In this document: in pieces, positions 1 through 9,220 of the stretch
How positions within the stretch are numbered: the stretch's first letter is position 1
How the letters are laid out: each line of letters begins with the position of its first letter
Origin: Fodinibacter sp963834965
GTDB taxonomy: Bacteria; Actinomycetota; Actinomycetes; Actinomycetales; Dermatophilaceae
Direction: 5' to 3'
Length of the DNA stretch: 64,000 bases
Assembly: GCA_963834965.1 (NCBI GenBank)
Contig: CAWIEI010000022.1
Coordinates: forward strand, 13,957-77,956
Notes under the pieces: generated by a model
Told to the model about the DNA's origin: nothing
Seen by the model: only the letters and a program-made list of their open reading frames with translations
Databases searched by the model: none
Position numbers and translations under genes: made by a program

Positions 1-2
1 CG

Positions 3-1715
3 ATGTTCGCGGCCGAGAGCTGGTGGCGCGACCTGGTGTCGTTCTCGTGGAACATCACGACGGCCGAGCACCCCGAGGGCGTGCGTGACCTGCTCACCGC
101 GACCCTCGAGCAGACCAGCCCGAGCGCCTTCGCGACCAGCGAGCCGCCGACCGAGGACGGCGGGGTGGTCACCGCGTGGTTCACCTTCGAGACCGCCGTC
201 GGCCGGGGCACCGGGCTGCTACGCCTGAAGGAGGAGGACGGTGCCGACCGGGCGTGGACCTTCCTCACCACGCTCGACGAGCTGAAGGGCTTCGAGGAGC
301 CGAAGCGCGACCGCCGGCCACGGGGCGCTGAGCACGGCGCCGACAAGGGTCGCGCGACGTGGAAGGAGCGCCGCCAGGCGGAGGCCGAGAGCCTAGGGTC
401 GACGACCCAGCCCTACGTGCTCGTCATCGGCGGTGGCCAGGGCGGCATCGGCCTGGGCGCCCGGCTGCGCCAGCTGGGGGTGCCGAGCCTGGTCATCGAC
501 AAGCACCCGCGCCCCGGTGACCAGTGGCGGGGCCGCTACAAGTCGCTCTGCCTGCACGACCCGGTCTGGTACGACCACCTGCCCTACCTGAAGTTCCCCG
601 ACAACTGGCCGGTGTTCGCCCCCAAGGACAAGATCGGCGACTGGCTCGAGTCGTACGTCAAGGTCATGGAGGTGCCCTACTGGTCCGACACGGTGGCCTC
701 GTCGGCGACCTGGTCGGACGAGACGGGGGAGTGGACGGTCGAGGTCGAGCGCGAGGGCCAGCCGCTCACCCTGCGCCCCACCCAGATCGTGTTCGCCACC
801 GGCATGAGCGGCAAGCCGCGGATGCCGGACGTCGCCGGCCTCGATGCCTTCCGCGGCGACGTGCACCACTCCTCGCGCCACCCGGGGCCGGACGCCTACC
901 GCGGCAAGCGCGCGGTCGTCGTGGGCAGCAACAACAGCGCCTTCGACATCTGTGGAGCGTTGTGGGAGAACGACGTCGACGTGACGATGGTGCAGCGCAG
1001 CTCGACGCACATCGTCAAGAGCGACAGCCTGATGGAGTACGGCCTGGGGGATCTCTACTCGGAGCGGGCGCTCGCCGCGGGCGTCACGACCGAGAAGGCC
1101 GACCTCATCTTCGCGTCGCTGCCGTACCGCATCCTGCACGAGTTCCAGATCCCCGCCTACGAGAAGATGGCCGAGGTCGACAAGGACTTCTACGACCGCC
1201 TCGAGAAGGCCGGCTTCTGGCTCGACTGGGGCGATGACGGCTCCGGCCTGTTCATGAAGTACCTGCGCCGTGGGTCGGGCTACTACATCGACGTGGGCGC
1301 CGCCGACCTCGTGGCGAACGGCGACGTGAAGCTGGTCCACGGCCAGGTCGACCACCTCACCGAGGATGCCGTGGTGCTCGCCGACGGCACCGAGCTGCCG
1401 GCCGACGTCGTCGTGTTCGCCACCGGCTACAACTCGATGAACGGCTGGGTGGCCGACCTCATCGACCAGGAGACCGCCGACCGGCTCGGCAAGTGCTGGG
1501 GGCTGGGCTCGGACACCACCAAGGACCCCGGGCCGTGGGAGGGTGAGCAGCGCAACATGTGGAAGCCCACGCAGGTGCCCAACCTGTGGATGCACGGCGG
1601 CAACCTGCACCAGTCGCGCCACTACTCGCTCTACCTCGCCCTGCAGCTCAAGGCGCGGTACGAGGGCCTGGACACCCCGGTCTACGGGTTGCAGGAGGTG
1701 CACCACACCGGCTGA
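3..1715 (+). CDS. Flavin-containing monooxygenase / FAD-NAD(P) oxidoreductase, 5' partial
   Basis: Oxidoreductase that would use NADPH and FAD to oxygenate a small substrate. About 110 N-terminal residues form an NTF2-like region, followed by a first dinucleotide fold (VLVIGGGQGG near residue 140), an FMO-like signature (FRGDVHHSSRH), a second NADPH-binding fold (VVVGSNNSA) and the late ATGY motif. The ATG at base 3 is an internal Met: the text starts inside a conserved helix and relatives begin some 30-40 residues earlier, so the true start lies outside the window. Substrate is unknown. It is followed after 139 bases by dxs, which has its own promoter. Confidence 0.85.
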   Translation: MFAAESWWRDLVSFSWNITTAEHPEGVRDLLTATLEQTSPSAFATSEPPTEDGGVVTAWFTFETAVGRGTGLLRLKEEDGADRAWTFLTTLDELKGFEEPKRDRRPRGAEHGADKGRATWKERRQAEAESLGSTTQPYVLVIGGGQGGIGLGARLRQLGVPSLVIDKHPRPGDQWRGRYKSLCLHDPVWYDHLPYLKFPDNWPVFAPKDKIGDWLESYVKVMEVPYWSDTVASSATWSDETGEWTVEVEREGQPLTLRPTQIVFATGMSGKPRMPDVAGLDAFRGDVHHSSRHPGPDAYRGKRAVVVGSNNSAFDICGALWENDVDVTMVQRSSTHIVKSDSLMEYGLGDLYSERALAAGVTTEKADLIFASLPYRILHEFQIPAYEKMAEVDKDFYDRLEKAGFWLDWGDDGSGLFMKYLRRGSGYYIDVGAADLVANGDVKLVHGQVDHLTEDAVVLADGTELPADVVVFATGYNSMNGWVADLIDQETADRLGKCWGLGSDTTKDPGPWEGEQRNMWKPTQVPNLWMHGGNLHQSRHYSLYLALQLKARYEGLDTPVYGLQEVHHTG

Positions 1716-1854
1716 CCCTGCGGGAAGCGTGGAGGAAGGGTGAGCATCGCGCGCAGGTGTGCGCTGGCGGCCCGGGTCGACGGTGGTCCTGAGGGGCGAG
1801 CGCCTAGACTCGGGTGGTTTCGTACGCCACACACGACCTGGGAGGTAGGCACCG

Positions 1855-3723
1855 GTGAGCCTGCTCGAGCACATCGACGGCCCCGACGACCTGAGGTCCC
1901 TGAGCCCGGACCAGGTCCCGGTCCTCGCTGAGGAGATCCGCAGCTTCCTCATCGAGCAGGTCTCGCGCACCGGGGGCCACCTCGGGCCCAACCTCGGCGT
2001 CGTCGAGCTCACCATCGCCATCCACCGGGTCTTCGACTCGCCCCGCGACACCGTGGTGTTCGACACCGGGCACCAGTCCTACGTGCACAAGCTGCTCACC
2101 GGCCGGCGCGACTTCACCGGTCTGCGCGCCCTGGGCGGCCTGTCGGGCTACCCCAACCGCGCCGAGTCCGAGCACGACGTCGTCGAGAACTCGCACGCGT
2201 CGGGCTCGCTGTCGTGGGCCCACGGCATCGCGGCCGGACGGGTCGTGGGCGGCGAGCGCGACCGCCACACGGTCGCCGTCATCGGTGACGGGGCGCTCAC
2301 CGGCGGCATGGCCTGGGAGGCGCTGAACAACATCGCCGCGGAGCCCGACCTGCCGCTGGTCATCGTCGTCAACGACAACGAGCGCTCCTACGCCCCCACC
2401 CGAGGCGGGCTGGCCGACCACCTCGCGACGCTGCGCACGACCCGCGGCTACGAGCGGTTCCTCGACTGGGGCAAGCACACCCTCGCTCGCACCCCGGTCG
2501 TCGGTGGCGCGATGTACGAGACGCTGCACGGGGTCAAGAAGGGCATCAAGGACATCGTCGCCCCCCAGGGCCTGTTCGAGGACCTCGGCCTGAAGTACAT
2601 CGGCCCGGTCGACGGCCACGACGAGCACGCCATCGAGACGGCGCTGCGCAAGGCACGCGCCTTCGGGGGGCCGGTGCTCGTGCACGTGCTCACCCAGAAA
2701 GGCCGGGGTTACGACCCGGCCATCACCGACGAGGCCGACCAGTTCCACGCGGTCGGCGTGATCAACCCCGAGACCGGCCTGCCGCTCGAGATCGCCGGCC
2801 GCAGCTGGACCGACGAGTTCAGCGACGAGATGGTGCGCATCGGCAACGACCGCCCCGATGTCGTCGCGATCACCGCCGCGATGATGATCCCGGTCGGGCT
2901 GAAGGACTTCTGCGAGCACTTCCCGGAGCGCACCTTCGACGTCGGCATCGCCGAGCAGCACGCCCTCACCATGGCGGCCGGCCTGGCCTTCACCGGGCTG
3001 CACCCCGTGGTGGCCGTCTATGCCACTTTCCTCAACCGCGCGTTCGACCAGCTGCTGATGGACTGCGCCATGCACAAGGCGGGTGTCACCGTGGTGCTCG
3101 ACCGGGCCGGCATCACGGGCCCCGACGGTGCCTCGCACCACGGCATGTGGGACATGACGATCAGCGGCGTGGTGCCCGGGCTGCACCTCGCCGCCCCGCG
3201 CGACGGGCAGCAGGTGGCCCGGGCCGTGCGCGCGGCGGTCGACATCGCCGACGCCCCCTCCGTCATCCGCTTCCCGAAGGGCGCGGTCGCCGACCCGATC
3301 GTCGCCGTGCGCAGCGTCGGCACGGTCGACGTCCTCGCCGAGCCCGACGACGGCGAGGTCGATCTGCTGCTCGTCGGCATCGGGTCGATGGCTGCCACGG
3401 CGCTCACCGCCGCCGAGAAGCTCACCGCCGAGGGCGTGCGGGTGCGCGTCGTCGACCCGGTCTGGGCGCTGCCGGTCAGCAGCGACCTGGTCGCGCTGTC
3501 GGGTGCGGCCCGCCGGGTCGCCGTGGTCGAGGACAACGTCGTGGTGGGCGGCATCGGCTCACAGGTCGAGCTCGCCCTGCGCGACGCTGGGCTCGCGACC
3601 CCGCTCGACCAGCTCGGCATCCCGAAGGAGTTCCTCCAGCACGGGCTGCGCGGCCAGCTGCTCGACCGCATCGACCTCACGCCGGATGCCATCGCCAGCC
3701 GGCTGCGCGCCCGACTGGGCTGA
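1855..3723 (+). CDS. dxs: 1-deoxy-D-xylulose-5-phosphate synthase
   Basis: First enzyme of the non-mevalonate (MEP) isoprenoid pathway: condenses pyruvate and glyceraldehyde 3-phosphate using thiamine diphosphate. At 622 residues it has the usual length. Visible motifs are the N-terminal GHQSYVHKLLTGR, the ThDP/Mg motif beginning GDGALTGGMAWEALNN, the transketolase signature FDVGIAEQHALTMAAGLA and the C-terminal transketolase domain. The GTG start is preceded by GGGAGG, and a -10-like TAGACT lies at 1805-1810. Cytoplasmic. The family assignment is secure; actinobacteria often carry more than one dxs, so this need not be the only copy. Confidence 0.96.
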   Translation: MSLLEHIDGPDDLRSLSPDQVPVLAEEIRSFLIEQVSRTGGHLGPNLGVVELTIAIHRVFDSPRDTVVFDTGHQSYVHKLLTGRRDFTGLRALGGLSGYPNRAESEHDVVENSHASGSLSWAHGIAAGRVVGGERDRHTVAVIGDGALTGGMAWEALNNIAAEPDLPLVIVVNDNERSYAPTRGGLADHLATLRTTRGYERFLDWGKHTLARTPVVGGAMYETLHGVKKGIKDIVAPQGLFEDLGLKYIGPVDGHDEHAIETALRKARAFGGPVLVHVLTQKGRGYDPAITDEADQFHAVGVINPETGLPLEIAGRSWTDEFSDEMVRIGNDRPDVVAITAAMMIPVGLKDFCEHFPERTFDVGIAEQHALTMAAGLAFTGLHPVVAVYATFLNRAFDQLLMDCAMHKAGVTVVLDRAGITGPDGASHHGMWDMTISGVVPGLHLAAPRDGQQVARAVRAAVDIADAPSVIRFPKGAVADPIVAVRSVGTVDVLAEPDDGEVDLLLVGIGSMAATALTAAEKLTAEGVRVRVVDPVWALPVSSDLVALSGAARRVAVVEDNVVVGGIGSQVELALRDAGLATPLDQLGIPKEFLQHGLRGQLLDRIDLTPDAIASRLRARLG

Positions 3724-3728
3724 GCGGG

Positions 3729-4085
3729 TCACTCCTGCGGCGGCATGCTCCCGAAGCGACGGACCTCCTGGGGCCAGCCGCACGCCTCCGCGACCCGGCC
3801 GGCCCACCTCGCGGCCGTCTCGTCGTCGGGTACGTCGACCACCGTGAGGCCGCCCAGGAACTCCTTGGTCTCGGCGTAGGGCCCGTCGGTCACCAGCACT
3901 GACCCGCTGGTGGCGTCGGCGCTGTAGACCGGGGCGCCCTCCTCGAGCCCACCGGCGAAGACGTACACCCCGGCAGCCTTCATCTCCTCGACGACCGCCA
4001 TGGCGAGCGGCCCGCGGCTGCGGAACCACTGCGCGGTGTGCTCGCCGACCCACTGCTGGTTGAAATAGATGAGGTACTCGGCCAC
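3729..4085 (-). CDS. YCII-related domain protein
   Basis: A 118-residue protein of the YCII-related / DGPF group, small ferredoxin-like folds often paired with ECF sigma factors in actinobacteria. Recognisable features are the N-terminal MAEYLIYFNQQW strand, GLEEGAPVYSAD and the VTDGPYAETKEFLGG signature close to the usual DGPFAE-KE-LGG. Convergent with dxs, with only 5 bases between the stops. The biochemical role of the family is not established. No partner sigma factor is adjacent. Confidence 0.8.
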   Translation of the reverse strand: MAEYLIYFNQQWVGEHTAQWFRSRGPLAMAVVEEMKAAGVYVFAGGLEEGAPVYSADATSGSVLVTDGPYAETKEFLGGLTVVDVPDDETAARWAGRVAEACGWPQEVRRFGSMPPQE

Positions 4086-4190
4086 GACTGCTCCTCCTGC
4101 TCGGGCGGCCCCGGTGGACCGCGCTACCTACCCCACGAAGGGCGACCGCCGAATGCGACACCACGCTGCCGGGCAGTCGACCTCAGCCGC

Positions 4191-4586
4191 TCACACCAGG
4201 TCGTCGATGGAGGCGACCGGCACGAGGCGCTTGGCCGCCCGGGCCAACCGCTCGTCGAGGGTGACCAGGGCGTCGGCCTGCAGCCGGGTCAGCGCGACGT
4301 ACTCGGCATCGTAGGTGTCGGGCCAGCCCAGCTGGTCGGCGACGTCCCACGCGACGCTCTGCAGCACCCGGTCGCCGAGCAGCCGCAGGCGCAGCCGCCG
4401 CACGTAGCCGATCGCGGTCTCGGCCTCCGATGCGGTGACCTCGCCACCCTGCACCGCCCGGAACAGCATGGACAGCACCTGAGACCGCAGCAGCGTGGGG
4501 GCGAACAGCTGGTGTTCCTCGCGGATGACGGCCTCCTCACCCGCCAGCCGGATCGCCACGTCGGGCGTGATGACGTACCTGGTCAC
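4191..4586 (-). CDS. PIN-domain protein (VapC-like)
   Basis: A 131-residue PIN-like protein, a metal-dependent RNase fold. The C-terminal part shows the acidic pattern DTYDAEYVALTRLQADALVTLDERLAR, and an early Asp lies in VITPDVAIRL. PIN proteins of this size are usually toxins of VapBC systems, but no antitoxin-like small gene is visible in the 72 bases upstream, and the next gene is an unrelated methyltransferase. It may be an orphan PIN protein or a toxin relic that lost its antitoxin. Confidence 0.7.
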   Translation of the reverse strand: MTRYVITPDVAIRLAGEEAVIREEHQLFAPTLLRSQVLSMLFRAVQGGEVTASEAETAIGYVRRLRLRLLGDRVLQSVAWDVADQLGWPDTYDAEYVALTRLQADALVTLDERLARAAKRLVPVASIDDLV

Positions 4587-4658
4587 GGGTTCCCCTCCCT
4601 GCTGCCGAGCGATGTCCGACCACGGTACGCACGGCCTCCGACATCGGCGGGCCCACGA

Positions 4659-5396
4659 TCAGGGCTTGCGCCAGACGGAGACGTGGCTGGGGCTGTCGGC
4701 GGTGAAGGGGTTGCCGTGCCAGTCGGCCGTGCGCTGCTCGAGCTCGAGCCCGGCGAGCTGGGCCATCAGGTCGCACTCGGCGGGCCAGACGTAGCGGAAG
4801 TGGTGCACGCCGTAGCGGATCGAGCCGTCGGGCTCACGCGAGTAGTGGTGGGACGTCGCCTGCTGGGCGACGGGGTCGTCGTAGGTGTCGAACCCGGTGT
4901 GCGCCTCGCTGACGTCGAAGGGCACGGCCACCGAGCCGGGTGGCAGCCGCTGCAGGTCCGGCACGCCCACCTCGACCACGAACCGGCCGCCGGGCGCGAG
5001 GTGTGCAGCGGCGTTGCGGAAGCACGCCACCTGCTCCGCCTGGGTGCGCAGGTTGCCGATGGTGTTGAACACCAGGTAGACCACCGCGAACTCGCCGGGG
5101 ACGCGCGTGGTGGCCATGTCGCCGACCACCACGGGAACGGCATCCTCGTCGACCTTGCGGCGCAGCTGCGCCACCATCGGCTCGGACAGCTCGATGCCGG
5201 CCACGGGCACCCCGCGCTCGTGCAGCGGGACGGCGAGCCGGCCGGTGCCGATGGCCAGCTCGAGGGCCCGACCGCGCCCGGCCAGCCGGGCGAGCACGTC
5301 GACGGCCGGCGAGACCACCTCGTCGGCGAACATCTCCGCCGACGCCTCGTCGTACCGCTGCGCGGCTGTCTCGTCCCACAGGTCGCTGCTCGTCAT
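4659..5396 (-). CDS. Class I SAM-dependent methyltransferase
   Basis: 245 residues with a seven-strand methyltransferase core. Motif I is ALELAIGTGRLAVPL, followed by an acidic second strand (GIELSEPM), a third-strand motif (VVGDMATTRV) and a post-motif LAPGGRFVVEVGVP. The acceptor is unknown. It begins with ATG and lies on the same strand as the BTAD regulator, 79 bases away; no SD or coupling ties it to the PIN gene downstream. Confidence 0.8.
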   Translation of the reverse strand: MTSSDLWDETAAQRYDEASAEMFADEVVSPAVDVLARLAGRGRALELAIGTGRLAVPLHERGVPVAGIELSEPMVAQLRRKVDEDAVPVVVGDMATTRVPGEFAVVYLVFNTIGNLRTQAEQVACFRNAAAHLAPGGRFVVEVGVPDLQRLPPGSVAVPFDVSEAHTGFDTYDDPVAQQATSHHYSREPDGSIRYGVHHFRYVWPAECDLMAQLAGLELEQRTADWHGNPFTADSPSHVSVWRKP

Positions 5397-5475
5397 GGGC
5401 CGACAGCCTCACCCAGCGGGGGCCCGCGCGTCGACCGGATTTCGCCCGGTTGCCGTGGAACCGGGCGGCCCGGCG

Positions 5476-7317
5476 TCAGCCTGACTCCACCAGGGTGCGG
5501 AGCACCTCGTTGTCGACGTCGGTGGCGAGCAGCTCTGCGGCCGCGGCGCCACCGGCATCCCCGAGCGCCGCCGAGTGCAGCAGCGCGCGGACGGTGAGCT
5601 CGCGCATCCCGGTGCGGGTGGCCAGCTCACGCACCGCCACGACCCAGTGCGCGGTCTGCGGATGGGAGTGCCGCCGGCCGAGAGTGCACAGCGCGTCGAG
5701 GATGTGGGCGTCGAGCCAGACGTAGGGGTCGGTGACCCGGTTGCTGCGCGCGCGGGCGTCGAGGAGGGTGTCGAAGGCCAGCCCAGTGCGGCCGCGGGAC
5801 TCCGCCACGAGCGCCAGCCCGCGGGCCGCCATCCCCTCCCAGCACGGGTCGCCGAGCTGGCAGGCCCGGGCGAACGCACGCTCCAGCACCGTCGCGGCCG
5901 CCTCGGGCTCGCGCCGCGCGAGGTGCAGCTCGCCCTGCAGCGCCTCGGGCCAGGGCAGGAACGACAGCCAGTGGCTGCGCTCGGCCAGGGCCACCGACTC
6001 CGTGAGCCGCTCGGCCGCGTCGTCGAGGCGCCCGCAGAGGAGGTCGACCCGGCCGTGCATCGCCAGCGCGTACGCCGCTCGACGGGCGTCGTCGTCCTCG
6101 CGGGCCACCGACACCGCCCGCTCGAGCAGGTCGACCGCCAGCGGGTAGCTGCCCCGGTCGCTGTGCACGGACCCGAGGTAGCTGGTGGCTTTCGCCAGCA
6201 CCGCGGGTGAGGTCTGGGCGAGGTCGACGGCATCGCAGAGCCAGCGCTCGGCACGGTCGTAGCGGGCGCGCAGGAAGTCGACGTACCCGAGCTCGGCGCG
6301 CGCCTGGGCCACCACGGCCAGGTCGCCGTCCTGCAGCGCGAGGCGGTCGACCTCGTGCAGGTGGGCCTGGCCCTCCTCGTCCTGCCCGCGCACCGCGTGG
6401 ATGAGCGCCTCGGCCAGGGCCAGGCGGGAGCGCACTCGCAACCGGGCCACCCCCGTCGCGTCGGCGAGCGGCACGGCGCTGCGCAGGGAGGCGACGCCGG
6501 GGTCGGTGGCCCCCGCGGCGATGGCGGCCGCGCCCGCCTCGACGACGGCCTCGACGGCGCTGTCGGTGGCCACACTGACCACGGTGCGCGCCCGCTCGTG
6601 CCGGGCCGCCTCCACTGCGGTGCCGGGCTGCACCCCGAGCTCGTCGTCGAGCAGCCGGGCGAAGGCCCGGTACTGGCCCTCGGCGGCCTCGTCGTCGCCG
6701 GTGAGCCGATAGAGCCGGATGACCAGGGCCTGGTGGTTCTCGTCGAGCGGGCTCATCGCTGCCGCGCGCACCGCGAAGCCACGGGCCCGGTCGAGCTCAC
6801 CGCGGGCGAGCAGCCCGAGGGCAGCCTCGTGCAGCACCGCCTCGGCGGCGGACCCGAGCCGCCGGCGCTCCGACAGCAGCCACGACTCGAAGGCCGGGGC
6901 GCCGCGCACCACCGGCCCATCGAGCAGCTCGCCCGCGTGGCCGGCCACCTCCATCGCGTCGGCCCAGGAGGCGTGCAGCAGCACCAGGGCGTCGACCTGC
7001 ACGTCGTCGCCGAGGCTCAGCAGCACCGGGTCGCCCTCGATGGAGCCGTGCTCGCCCAGCGCCCGGCGGATCTCCGCGAGGCCCCAGCGCAGCGCACGCA
7101 GCGGGTCGTCCGCCTCGGCGAAGAGCAGCTCGGCGAGCCGGCCCCGGCCGGCGGGGCGCTCGGTGAGCACCAGGTAGGCGAGCAGCGCCCAGCTCTTGCG
7201 GCTGCGCATCCGGTAGGGCTGGGCACCGGTGCCCGTGAGGGACGGCCGGCCGAGCAGCGCCACCGCGAGGCGGGCTGCGGCGGCCGGCCGTCCCGCGTCG
7301 GGGGACCGGAGCGTCAT
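5476..7317 (-). CDS. BTAD-domain (SARP-like) transcriptional regulator
   Basis: Probable DNA-binding regulator of the AfsR/SARP-related type, 613 residues. The N-terminal part (about 10-110) resembles the OmpR-like winged helix of SARPs (KSWALLAYLVLTERPAGRGRLAELLF), then the bacterial transcriptional activation domain with DENHQALVIRLYRLTGDDEAAEGQYRAF (given here only as the region near residues 180-215), then a long helical TPR-like part without an NB-ARC ATPase. I chose the ATG at 7317 because the open frame upstream reads as low-complexity shadow and the domain begins about 15 residues in. Target genes unknown. Confidence 0.75.
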   Translation of the reverse strand: MTLRSPDAGRPAAAARLAVALLGRPSLTGTGAQPYRMRSRKSWALLAYLVLTERPAGRGRLAELLFAEADDPLRALRWGLAEIRRALGEHGSIEGDPVLLSLGDDVQVDALVLLHASWADAMEVAGHAGELLDGPVVRGAPAFESWLLSERRRLGSAAEAVLHEAALGLLARGELDRARGFAVRAAAMSPLDENHQALVIRLYRLTGDDEAAEGQYRAFARLLDDELGVQPGTAVEAARHERARTVVSVATDSAVEAVVEAGAAAIAAGATDPGVASLRSAVPLADATGVARLRVRSRLALAEALIHAVRGQDEEGQAHLHEVDRLALQDGDLAVVAQARAELGYVDFLRARYDRAERWLCDAVDLAQTSPAVLAKATSYLGSVHSDRGSYPLAVDLLERAVSVAREDDDARRAAYALAMHGRVDLLCGRLDDAAERLTESVALAERSHWLSFLPWPEALQGELHLARREPEAAATVLERAFARACQLGDPCWEGMAARGLALVAESRGRTGLAFDTLLDARARSNRVTDPYVWLDAHILDALCTLGRRHSHPQTAHWVVAVRELATRTGMRELTVRALLHSAALGDAGGAAAAELLATDVDNEVLRTLVESG

Positions 7318-7399
7318 GCGGTCAGCGTGGCACAGCCCGACCGGGCGGCAGGTGCACCGCCCGGCCGGCGCTGGTGTGCCTGGAACGGCGACACCCGGA

Positions 7400-7651
7400 T
7401 CAGCTGTGCTCGCTGACGCTGAAGATCTCGTCGGCCACCAGGCCGTGCGCCTCGCGGTGCACGGTGTTGGCGGCCTCGGCATCCGGTGCCTCGACGAGGC
7501 AGAAGATCCTGCCGGCGCCCTCGTCGACCCAGTAGCGCAGGTAGCTGACGCCGTGCGGCCCCTGTGTCGCCAGGTCGGCCTCGTGCGCGGCGGCGACGTC
7601 GCTCGCCGCGACGCCGCCCTCGATGGTGTGGGAGTCCATGAACAGTGCCAT
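7400..7651 (-). CDS. DUF4242 (SCO4226-like nickel-binding) small protein
   Basis: An 83-residue protein starting MALFMDSHTIEGG and continuing with HEADLATQGPHGVSYLRYWVDEGAGRIFCLVEAP in one block, which matches DUF4242 proteins. A member of this family from Streptomyces (SCO4226) was shown to bind nickel; function in the cell is unclear. The ATG at 7651 gives the usual family start; the longer open frame upstream is not supported. Stands alone between the BTAD regulator and a divergent epimerase. Confidence 0.75.
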   Translation of the reverse strand: MALFMDSHTIEGGVAASDVAAAHEADLATQGPHGVSYLRYWVDEGAGRIFCLVEAPDAEAANTVHREAHGLVADEIFSVSEHS

Positions 7652-7799
7652 GAGTGGGTGTCCTCTCGTAGGTCCGCGCGGCGCTCGTCGCCGCCCGTCG
7701 GCACTACTGCACCGGCGTGCCGTGTGACGGGGCGTTTGACGGCTACGCCCGCAGCGAAACCTGTGGACCCGGACCCGGGGAAGCGGGTTGGCTGGCCCG

Positions 7800-8777
7800 A
7801 TGAGGATTCTCGTGCTCGGGGGAACGGCGTGGCTGGGTCGCACCGTGGCGGGGGAGGCGGTGCGGCGCGGCCACGACGTCACCTGCCTGGCCCGGGGGAG
7901 TGCTGAGCCGCCGCCCGGCGTCACGTTCGTCACCGCCGACCGCGACCTCGACGACGGTCTGGATGCCGTCGACGGCGCGATGTGGGACACCGTCGTCGAC
8001 GTCACCCGGCATCCGGGCCACGCCCGCCGGGCGGTCCGTGACATCCCGGCTCGGCACCGGGTGCTGGTGTCGACCGGCAACGTCTACGCACGGTTCGACG
8101 CGCTCGAGCAGGGTGAGGACTCGCCGCTGCGTGACGCGCTCGACGGCGACCTGATGACCGACATGGAGGTCTACGGCGAGGCGAAGGTCGCCTGCGAGAA
8201 CGCCGTTCGCGATGCCGACGGCACGGCCACGATCGTGCGCTCGGGCCTGATCGGTGGGCCCGGCGACTGGTCGGGCCGCACCGGCTACTGGCCGTGGCGG
8301 TTCGCCCACCCGGTGGGGCACCGCGTCGTCGTGCCGGACGAGCTCGGCTTCCCGTGCGCCGTGGTCGACGTGCGTGACCTCGCGGACTGGCTGGTCACCG
8401 TCGCAGAGAACCGGCTCGACGGCACCTTCAACGCCACCGGCCCCACGGCGTCGCTGGGTGAGGTCTTGGATGTCGCCGCCGCCGTGGCCGGGTCTCGCGC
8501 GGAGCCGCTGCCGGTGGGGCGAGAGGTGCTGGCCGAGCTCGGCATCGGTGCCTGGATGGGGCCGGCATCCCTGCCGCTGTGGATCGACGACGTCGAGTGG
8601 CGGGGGTTCGCCACGCTCGACACCGCGCGCGCCCGCGCCGCCGGGCTGGTCACCCGCCCGCTCGAGCAGACCCTGCGCGACACCCTCGCCTTCGAGGAGA
8701 CGCGCACCGTGCCGCGTCGTGCCGGGCTGACCGACGACGACGAGCGCCGCGTGCAGGAGGCCGTGCTCGGCCGGTGA
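7800..8777 (+). CDS. NAD-dependent epimerase/dehydratase family protein
   Basis: Extended short-chain dehydrogenase of 325 residues. The N-terminal Rossmann motif is MRILVLGGTAWLGRTVA (GGTxxxG), followed by ATP/NAD-binding strand VTCLARGSAE and a dimer-like active-site region containing VYGEAK (YxxxK variant). The ATG at 7800 is preferred over the in-frame TTG at 7788 because the fold begins immediately there. Substrate unknown; related actinobacterial proteins are annotated only as reductases or sugar epimerases. Confidence 0.8.
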   Translation: MRILVLGGTAWLGRTVAGEAVRRGHDVTCLARGSAEPPPGVTFVTADRDLDDGLDAVDGAMWDTVVDVTRHPGHARRAVRDIPARHRVLVSTGNVYARFDALEQGEDSPLRDALDGDLMTDMEVYGEAKVACENAVRDADGTATIVRSGLIGGPGDWSGRTGYWPWRFAHPVGHRVVVPDELGFPCAVVDVRDLADWLVTVAENRLDGTFNATGPTASLGEVLDVAAAVAGSRAEPLPVGREVLAELGIGAWMGPASLPLWIDDVEWRGFATLDTARARAAGLVTRPLEQTLRDTLAFEETRTVPRRAGLTDDDERRVQEAVLGR

Positions 8778-9200
8778 GGTGGTGCAGGTGCAGCGCGAGC
8801 TGGGTCTGCAGGGCGCGCCGGGGGTCCTGCCGGTCGCTGCCGAGCAGCCCGGCGATGCGGTGCAGCGCTGGGCCACCGTGTTGACGTGCACGTGCAGCGT
8901 CGTCGCCGCGTGCCGTGGGCTCGACCCGGCCTGCAAGTAGGCCTCGGTGGTGCGCACCAGGTCGGCGCCGCACCGGGCGTCGTGGCCGAGCAGCGGGCCG
9001 AGCACCGAGCGCACGTCGTCGCATACCTCGGGGTCGGACCCGACGATCAGCCCGGAGAAGCCGAGGTCGGCCGGGCCACCGACGACGAGCTGGCCGAGCG
9101 GTAGGTCGACCGCCGACTCGGGCACGACCCACCGGTCGTCGCTGCGGATCAGCCGACCGGCGGTGTCGATGGGGAGGGCTGCCGGAACGGGTCGTCGGCG
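8771..9200 (-). pseudogene. PucR-family regulator relic (C-terminal part, frameshifted)
   Basis: Reading the minus strand, LGPLLGHDARCGADLVRTTEAYL followed by AATTLHVHVNTVAQR (here split) is the C-terminal PucR helix-turn-helix region. The frame is then lost near 8868, where one C seems missing; the continuation RIAGLLGSDRQDPRRAL is read in another frame and runs into the end of the epimerase gene. The N-terminal two thirds of the protein are absent. It is therefore a truncated and frameshifted remnant, lying back to back with a second relic (LivM). Confidence 0.75.
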
Positions 9201-9220
9201 AAGTAGTCGATGGTCCAGTA

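Noticed and set aside
393..2066. 557-residue minus-strand open frame opposite the monooxygenase and dxs start
   Set aside because: Composition is shadow-like (Val, Arg, His rich), overlaps well-identified plus-strand genes and has no family motif.
4038..5597. 519-residue plus-strand open frame
   Set aside because: Opposes the PIN and methyltransferase genes, whose motifs are clear; a GC-bias shadow.
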